Program-made: the position numbers and the translations under genes
Assembly (NCBI GenBank): GCA_965662365.1
Contig: CBFIHR010000016.1
Coordinates: forward strand, 3,201 to 67,200
Origin: CAWVWD01 sp965662365
GTDB taxonomy: Bacteria; Bacteroidota; Bacteroidia; Chitinophagales; Saprospiraceae
Direction of reading: 5' to 3'
DNA: 64,000 bases
Shown here: positions 59,645-64,000 of the stretch, piece by piece
Numbering within the stretch: the first letter of the stretch is position 1
Layout of the letters: each line of letters opens with the position of its first letter
Notes under the pieces: model-generated
What the model was told of the DNA's origin: nothing
Databases searched by the model: none
The model's input: only the letters and a program-made list of their open reading frames with translations

Positions 59645-62600
59645 ATGACTTTACACGAAGCAATCAAAAAGCGTATCCTTATCCTTGATGGTGCAATGGG
59701 TACGATGATTCAACAATATCAGTTAAAAGAAGCGGATTTTAGAGGTGAACGATTTGCAGATTTTCATAAAGACTTGCAAGGGAATAATGATTTATTGTCG
59801 ATTGTTCGTCCTGATGTGATTGAGAATATTCATAAAGCTTATTTGGAAGCTGGTGCAGATTTGATAGAAACCAATACATTCAACGCCAATGCTTTGTCGA
59901 TGGAAGATTACGACATGCAGGATTTGGTATATGAAATGAATTTGGTTTCCGCCAAAATTGCTAAAAAAGCCGCCCAAGAATATACAGCTAAAACGCCTGA
60001 CAAACCTCGTTTTGCAGTTGGTGCGTTAGGCCCGACCAGTAAAACGGCTTCCATCTCACCCGACGTAAACGACCCGGGATTTCGTGCCGTAACATTTGAC
60101 GACTTGGTAAACGCTTATTACGAACAAACAACAGGTTTGATTGATGGTGGCGTTGATGCCATTTTGATAGAAACGATTTTTGATACCTTGAACGCAAAAG
60201 CAGCTTTATTTGCCGTTGATAAATGTTTTGAAGACAAAGGCGTGAAATTACCAATCATGGTTTCGGGGACAATCACCGATGCCAGCGGAAGAACGTTATC
60301 GGGACAAACTGCTGAAGCCTTTTGGATTTCAGTGCAGCATATTGATTTATTTTCAGTTGGTTTTAATTGTGCCTTAGGGGCGACTGCGATGCGTCCTTAC
60401 ATTGCCGAATTATCGAAAATTGCACATGTCAATATCAGTGCTTATCCGAATGCAGGTTTGCCAAATGAGTTTGGAGAATACGACCAGACAGCGGACGAAA
60501 TGGGTAATTTAGTCTTAGATTTTGCTGAAAATGGTTTTGTCAATATTTTGGGCGGTTGTTGTGGTTCTACGCCTGAACACATCGGCAGAATGGCGGAATT
60601 AGTTAAAGGAATCGAACCTCGAAAAGCGCCGAAACCTCGTCAATATTCGCAATATTCAGGTTTAGAACCGTTGGTTTTGCGGGAAAATACGAACTTCGTA
60701 AACGTCGGAGAACGCACAAACGTAACTGGTTCACGGAAGTTTGCACGATTGATTCGGGAAGAAAAATACGAAGAAGCTTTATCGGTGGCAAGACATCAAG
60801 TTGAAGGTGGTGCTCAAATTATTGACGTGAACATGGACGAAGGTTTGTTGGATTCAGAAGCCGCAATGGTCAAGTTTTTAAACTTAATCGGTGCCGAACC
60901 TGATATTGCTAAGTTGCCGATTATGATTGACTCTTCAAAATGGTCAGTTATCGAAGCTGGTCTAAAATGTACGCAAGGAAAATCTATCGTTAACTCGATT
61001 TCGATGAAAGAAGGCGAAGCAGAGTTTATCCGTCAAGCGAAATTGGTCAAACGCTATGGTGCAGCAGCCGTTGTGATGGCATTCGACGAAGAAGGTCAAG
61101 CAGATACGATTGAGCGAAAAGTGGAGATTTGTGAACGGGCGTACAAAGTTTTAACGGAGCAAGTCAATTTCAATCCTTACGACATTATTTTTGATCCCAA
61201 TATTTTTGCTGTTGCGACAGGAATTGAGGAGCATAATGAATATGCGATAAACTTCATCGAAGCGACTCGCCAGATCAAAGCACGTTGTCCGGGGGCAAAA
61301 GTCAGCGGTGGCGTGAGTAATATTTCGTTTTCTTTCCGTGGAAATAATGCCGTTCGAGAAGCGATGCACGCCGCATTTTTGTATCATGCCGTCAACGCAG
61401 GAATGGATATGGGAATCGTCAACGCAGGAATGATGGAAGTTTATGCGGATATCAAACCTGAATTATTGACGAAAGTCGAAGATGTTCTATTTAATAGAAA
61501 TGAGGAAGCAACGAATGCTTTGGTCGAATACGCAGAACAAGTCAAAGGTGGCGGAAAGAAGCGAGTCAAAGACTTATCTTGGCGTGAAAATACCGTTGAA
61601 AAACGCTTGGAGTATGCATTAATAAAAGGAATTACGGAGTTTGTAGTCGAAGATACCGAAGAAGCAAGACTAAAGTATGCTGAGCCGTTAGAAGTTATCG
61701 AAGGGCCGTTGATGGATGGTATGAATATCGTCGGAGATTTATTTGGTTCGGGTAAAATGTTTTTGCCGCAAGTCGTAAAATCAGCTCGTGTGATGAAGCA
61801 ATCGGTAGCGCACTTAACGCCTTTTATCGAAGCTTTAAAAGAACAACAAGGCAACACTTCTGCCAAAGGAAAAATCTTGATGGCAACCGTAAAAGGTGAT
61901 GTTCACGATATAGGAAAAAATATCGTTGGCGTTGTCTTAGCGTGTAACAATTATGAAATTGTTGACTTAGGAGTAATGGTGCGAGCGGAAACTATTTTGG
62001 CGGAAGCCAGAAAACATAATGTGGATATCATCGGTTTAAGTGGATTGATAACGCCTTCTTTAGACGAAATGGTTTACGTCGCTAAAGAAATGGAACGCCA
62101 AAACTTTAAAATTCCATTAATGATTGGTGGGGCGACTACTTCAAAAACACATACCGCCGTAAAAATTGAACCGCAATATTCGGGGGCGGTTGTCCACGTT
62201 TTAGATGCTTCAAGAAGTGTCACCGTGGCGAGTCAATTATTAGGAAAAGACACTTATAAGCCGTTTGTGGAACAAACTCGTGCGGACTATGAACGCATTA
62301 GAACGCAACGCAGCGGTAGAAAATCCAACAAAAAATATATCACTTTAGACGAAGCGAGAAAAAATAAGTTCAAGATAGATTGGTCAGATTTTAATAATAT
62401 CCCAGCAAAGCCAAAATTTACTGGTATCAAGGTATTTGAAAAGTATGATTTAGCGGAATTATCGAATTATATCGACTGGACACAGTTTTTCTCTACTTGG
62501 CAATTAGCTGGTAAATTCCCAGCGATTCTGGAAGATGAAGTTGTCGGAAAAGAAGCGACAAAACTTTACAAAGATGCTAAAGCGTTATTACAAAAAATTG

Positions 62601-63355
62601 TTATAGAAAAATGGTTGGAAGCTCGTGCCGTCATCGGAATTTTCCCAGCCAATGCTTGTTCAGATGATGACATTGAGGTTTACGCTAACGACGAAAGAAC
62701 GGAAGTCAAAGCCGTCCTTAAAAACTTACGTCAACAACGCAAAAAAGCACCAGGACAACCGAATTTATGCTTGACCGATTTCATTGCTCCAGTTTCCCTC
62801 CTTGAGGAGGGACGGAAGGAAGGCGAATCCGTTTATGGCGATTATATCGGTGCGTTTGCCGTTACCGCAGGAATTGGCATCGAAAAACACTTGACAAAAT
62901 TTGCGGAAACGCACGACGATTATAACTCCATCATGCTCAAAGCACTGGCCGACCGTTTGGCGGAAGCTTTTGCAGAACGGATGCACGAGCGAGTACGTAA
63001 AGAATTTTGGGCTTACGCCGAAAATGAAACCTTCGACAACGAGGCTTTAATTGCCGAAAAATACAAAGGTATTCGTCCGGCACCGGGTTATCCTGCGTGT
63101 CCAGAACACCGAGAAAAAGAAACGCTTTTCGACTTACTCAACGTTACCGAAAATACAGGCATCGAACTGACGGAATCCATGGCGATGTATCCTGCGGCTG
63201 CGGTCAGCGGTTGGTACTACGCTCATCCGAAAGCTAAATATTTTGGTTTGGGTGCGATTGCAAAAGATCAGGTCGAGGATTATGCGGAACGGAAAGGTTG
63301 GACGGTTGAGGAAGCGGAGAAATGGCTGGCTCCGAGTTTGAATTATGAGGTTTGA
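59645..63355 (+). CDS. metH: Cobalamin-dependent methionine synthase
   Basis: Transfers methyl from 5-methyl-THF to homocysteine through B12. The 1236-residue protein has all four modules. The homocysteine domain (about 1-330) has its zinc Cys residues in FNCALGA and LGGCCGS. The pterin domain (about 345-640) has the FVNVGERTNVTGSRKF start. The B12 domain (about 650-890) has the KGDVHDIGKNIVGVVL cobalamin-His motif (about 752-756). The C-terminal SAM-activation domain (about 930-1236) has RPAPGYPACPEH. In the last, the usual short FIAP-to-DYIGAF link is about 10 residues longer and coincides with a CCCTCC palindrome. No cobalamin riboswitch is evident; a hairpin abuts the start codon. Confidence 0.96.
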   Translation: MTLHEAIKKRILILDGAMGTMIQQYQLKEADFRGERFADFHKDLQGNNDLLSIVRPDVIENIHKAYLEAGADLIETNTFNANALSMEDYDMQDLVYEMNLVSAKIAKKAAQEYTAKTPDKPRFAVGALGPTSKTASISPDVNDPGFRAVTFDDLVNAYYEQTTGLIDGGVDAILIETIFDTLNAKAALFAVDKCFEDKGVKLPIMVSGTITDASGRTLSGQTAEAFWISVQHIDLFSVGFNCALGATAMRPYIAELSKIAHVNISAYPNAGLPNEFGEYDQTADEMGNLVLDFAENGFVNILGGCCGSTPEHIGRMAELVKGIEPRKAPKPRQYSQYSGLEPLVLRENTNFVNVGERTNVTGSRKFARLIREEKYEEALSVARHQVEGGAQIIDVNMDEGLLDSEAAMVKFLNLIGAEPDIAKLPIMIDSSKWSVIEAGLKCTQGKSIVNSISMKEGEAEFIRQAKLVKRYGAAAVVMAFDEEGQADTIERKVEICERAYKVLTEQVNFNPYDIIFDPNIFAVATGIEEHNEYAINFIEATRQIKARCPGAKVSGGVSNISFSFRGNNAVREAMHAAFLYHAVNAGMDMGIVNAGMMEVYADIKPELLTKVEDVLFNRNEEATNALVEYAEQVKGGGKKRVKDLSWRENTVEKRLEYALIKGITEFVVEDTEEARLKYAEPLEVIEGPLMDGMNIVGDLFGSGKMFLPQVVKSARVMKQSVAHLTPFIEALKEQQGNTSAKGKILMATVKGDVHDIGKNIVGVVLACNNYEIVDLGVMVRAETILAEARKHNVDIIGLSGLITPSLDEMVYVAKEMERQNFKIPLMIGGATTSKTHTAVKIEPQYSGAVVHVLDASRSVTVASQLLGKDTYKPFVEQTRADYERIRTQRSGRKSNKKYITLDEARKNKFKIDWSDFNNIPAKPKFTGIKVFEKYDLAELSNYIDWTQFFSTWQLAGKFPAILEDEVVGKEATKLYKDAKALLQKIVIEKWLEARAVIGIFPANACSDDDIEVYANDERTEVKAVLKNLRQQRKKAPGQPNLCLTDFIAPVSLLEEGRKEGESVYGDYIGAFAVTAGIGIEKHLTKFAETHDDYNSIMLKALADRLAEAFAERMHERVRKEFWAYAENETFDNEALIAEKYKGIRPAPGYPACPEHREKETLFDLLNVTENTGIELTESMAMYPAAAVSGWYYAHPKAKYFGLGAIAKDQVEDYAERKGWTVEEAEKWLAPSLNYEV
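62795..62812. repeat. Palindrome embedded in metH coding sequence
   Basis: TCCCTCCT (62795-62802) and AGGAGGGA (62805-62812) are exact reverse complements around TG. The palindrome and the following GGAAGGAAGGCG lie in the codons for SLLEEGRKEGESVYG, which has no counterpart in typical MetH sequences. Confidence 0.6.
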
Positions 63356-63366
63356 TTCTCTTGTAA

Positions 63367-63399
63367 AAACCTGACAGGTCTCAAAGACCTGTCAGGTTT
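63367..63399. repeat. REP palindrome 1
   Basis: AAACCTGACAGGTCT (63367-63381), loop CAA, AGACCTGTCAGGTTT (63385-63399): perfect 15-bp hairpin. It is also positioned to terminate metH. Identical to palindrome 3. Confidence 0.9.
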
Positions 63400-63475
63400 A
63401 GTATTCGGAAGTTCAATTCAAAAACATTGAAAAAGTGTTTGAATTTGTAGTTTTATTGCGAAAATTAGTGTGTAC

Positions 63476-63508
63476 AGACCTGACAGGTTTTCAAAACCTG
63501 TCAGGTCT
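63476..63508. repeat. REP palindrome 2 (outer and inner ends exchanged)
   Basis: AGACCTGACAGGTTT (63476-63490), loop TCA, AAACCTGTCAGGTCT (63494-63508): perfect 15-bp hairpin. It keeps the CCTGACAGGT core, but the AGA and TTT ends are swapped compared with palindromes 1 and 3. Confidence 0.9.
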
Positions 63509-63532
63509 TTCGTTCGAAATTCGTGGTGTGAA

Positions 63533-63565
63533 AAACCTGACAGGTCTCAAAGACCTGTCAGGTTT
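63533..63565. repeat. REP palindrome 3
   Basis: AAACCTGACAGGTCT (63533-63547), loop CAA, AGACCTGTCAGGTTT (63551-63565): identical to palindrome 1, 18 nt from the transposase stop codon. Confidence 0.9.
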
Positions 63566-63583
63566 ATACTGAATATTCGTAAC

Positions 63584-64000
63584 TCATTCCACATCAAAAT
63601 CGCCTAAATCTCTAAAGTCTTGATGCAGTTCACAAAATGCTTGAAAACCGCCTAATCGTTGAAAAACCTCAGTTTTAAACTTCCCTTTTTTGTCGTGATG
63701 CAAATAGGCATGATACGATGTACTGTCCCATTTTTCCAATTCATCAACAAAACCATGTAATATCGGATTATAATGAATGTAACGTAAGGTATTCAAAAAA
63801 TAAGATTCACTATCAATTAATGGTCGCTTGAAAGGTGTTTCAAACAATGTTCCTCGTCTGTCGTATTTCTTATTGTAGGCTTTAGAATAAGCATTGAAGA
63901 AATTACTAAACTGACGACTTATAAAAGTATGAAAATCGAAGTTTTCATCAATTGGTTTGTATGGATTTTTCTGTTGATAATATTGGATAATTTCCTGTTT
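63584..64000 (-). CDS. REP-associated tyrosine transposase (RAYT), C-terminal part, cut by window edge
   Basis: The minus-strand frame is open from the window edge (KQEIIQYYQQKNPYKPIDEN onward) to the TGA at 63584, giving 138 visible residues. FHTFISRQFSNFFNAYSKAYNKKYDRRGTLFETPFKRPLI and YFLNTLRYIHYNPILHGFVDELEKW are the conserved segments of the Y1/IS200-like RAYT group in Bacteroidota. The YIHYNP block probably contains the catalytic Tyr (inference). The HUH metal-binding motif should lie upstream, outside the window. A TTG or ATG inside this stretch is not the real start. RAYTs act on short palindromes, and three such palindromes sit immediately downstream. Confidence 0.85.
   Translation of the reverse strand, partial: KQEIIQYYQQKNPYKPIDENFDFHTFISRQFSNFFNAYSKAYNKKYDRRGTLFETPFKRPLIDSESYFLNTLRYIHYNPILHGFVDELEKWDSTSYHAYLHHDKKGKFKTEVFQRLGGFQAFCELHQDFRDLGDFDVE

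Noticed and set aside
1..64000. tRNA, rRNA, tmRNA or CRISPR arrays
   Set aside because: I checked the intergenic gaps for cloverleaf ends, rRNA-like GC-rich blocks and regularly spaced direct repeats; none was found. The octamer arrays have no spacers and are not CRISPR.

Overview
The window is AT-rich (clearly below 40 % GC by eye) and reads as chromosome of a member of the Bacteroidota. The evidence is a set of families typical of that phylum (DUF4175, DUF4837, BatD, a PorE-like TPR/PD40 protein, a SecA with a long N-terminal insertion, a short-type ProS), several promoters matching the phylum's TTG - 17 to 23 nt - TAnnTTTG pattern, and almost no Shine-Dalgarno sequences. I cannot name the genus. 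I saw no rRNA, tRNA, CRISPR array, prophage or plasmid gene. The content is mostly housekeeping genes plus accessory envelope proteins.

Layout. 1-7.8 kb: the first codons of polA (minus strand, cut by the window edge), a DUF2306 membrane protein, a YARHG lipoprotein, a histidine ammonia-lyase with an unusual internal insertion, and secA. 7.9-16.9 kb: a PorE-like envelope protein, purN, then DUF4175 - RsbW-like ATPase - ybeY, the heptose-phosphate adenylyltransferase rfaE2 and a thioesterase. 16.9-29.2 kb: a CheY-like regulator, dnaE, scpB, two tandem POT peptide transporters, a FadL-like outer-membrane protein and an Arg/Ser-rich secreted protein. 29.5-43.5 kb: proS, an acidic unknown protein, adk, miaE, a histidine kinase, smpB-batD, lemA, a small membrane protein, a Nudix hydrolase with an omega-amidase, two lipoproteins and obgE. 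43.9-56.7 kb: bcp, purQ with a polytopic membrane protein, a GH3 lipoprotein, the rimP-nusA-infB cluster, purU, a Na+/Ca2+ antiporter, rplY and a zinc-finger membrane protein. 56.7-64 kb: serC, an OmpA-family lectin-like fusion, metH, then three identical-core palindromes beside a REP-associated tyrosine transposase that runs off the right edge.

How the genes connect. Folate one-carbon metabolism is represented by purN, purU and metH, with serC supplying serine; purQ belongs to purine synthesis. Translation and RNA handling are represented by rimP, nusA, infB, smpB, proS, rplY, ybeY, miaE and obgE. Envelope functions are secA, rfaE2, the GH3 enzyme, the PorE-like, FadL-like and OmpA-like proteins and many lipoproteins.

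The most interesting signals are in the non-coding and palindromic DNA. (1) A REP/RAYT unit at the right edge. (2) A recurring class of long imperfect hairpins, each with its own sequence and several built from repeated oligomers, lying upstream of gene starts (polA, hutH, secA, a POT gene, the kinase gene, metH, a lipoprotein gene). (3) Two palindromes inside coding sequence: a perfect 16-bp hairpin plus T-run in ybeY and a CCCTCC/GGAGGG palindrome that appears to add about 10 residues to MetH. (4) Leader hairpins in front of rimP and infB. I did not find a convincing new multi-gene defence or biosynthetic system.
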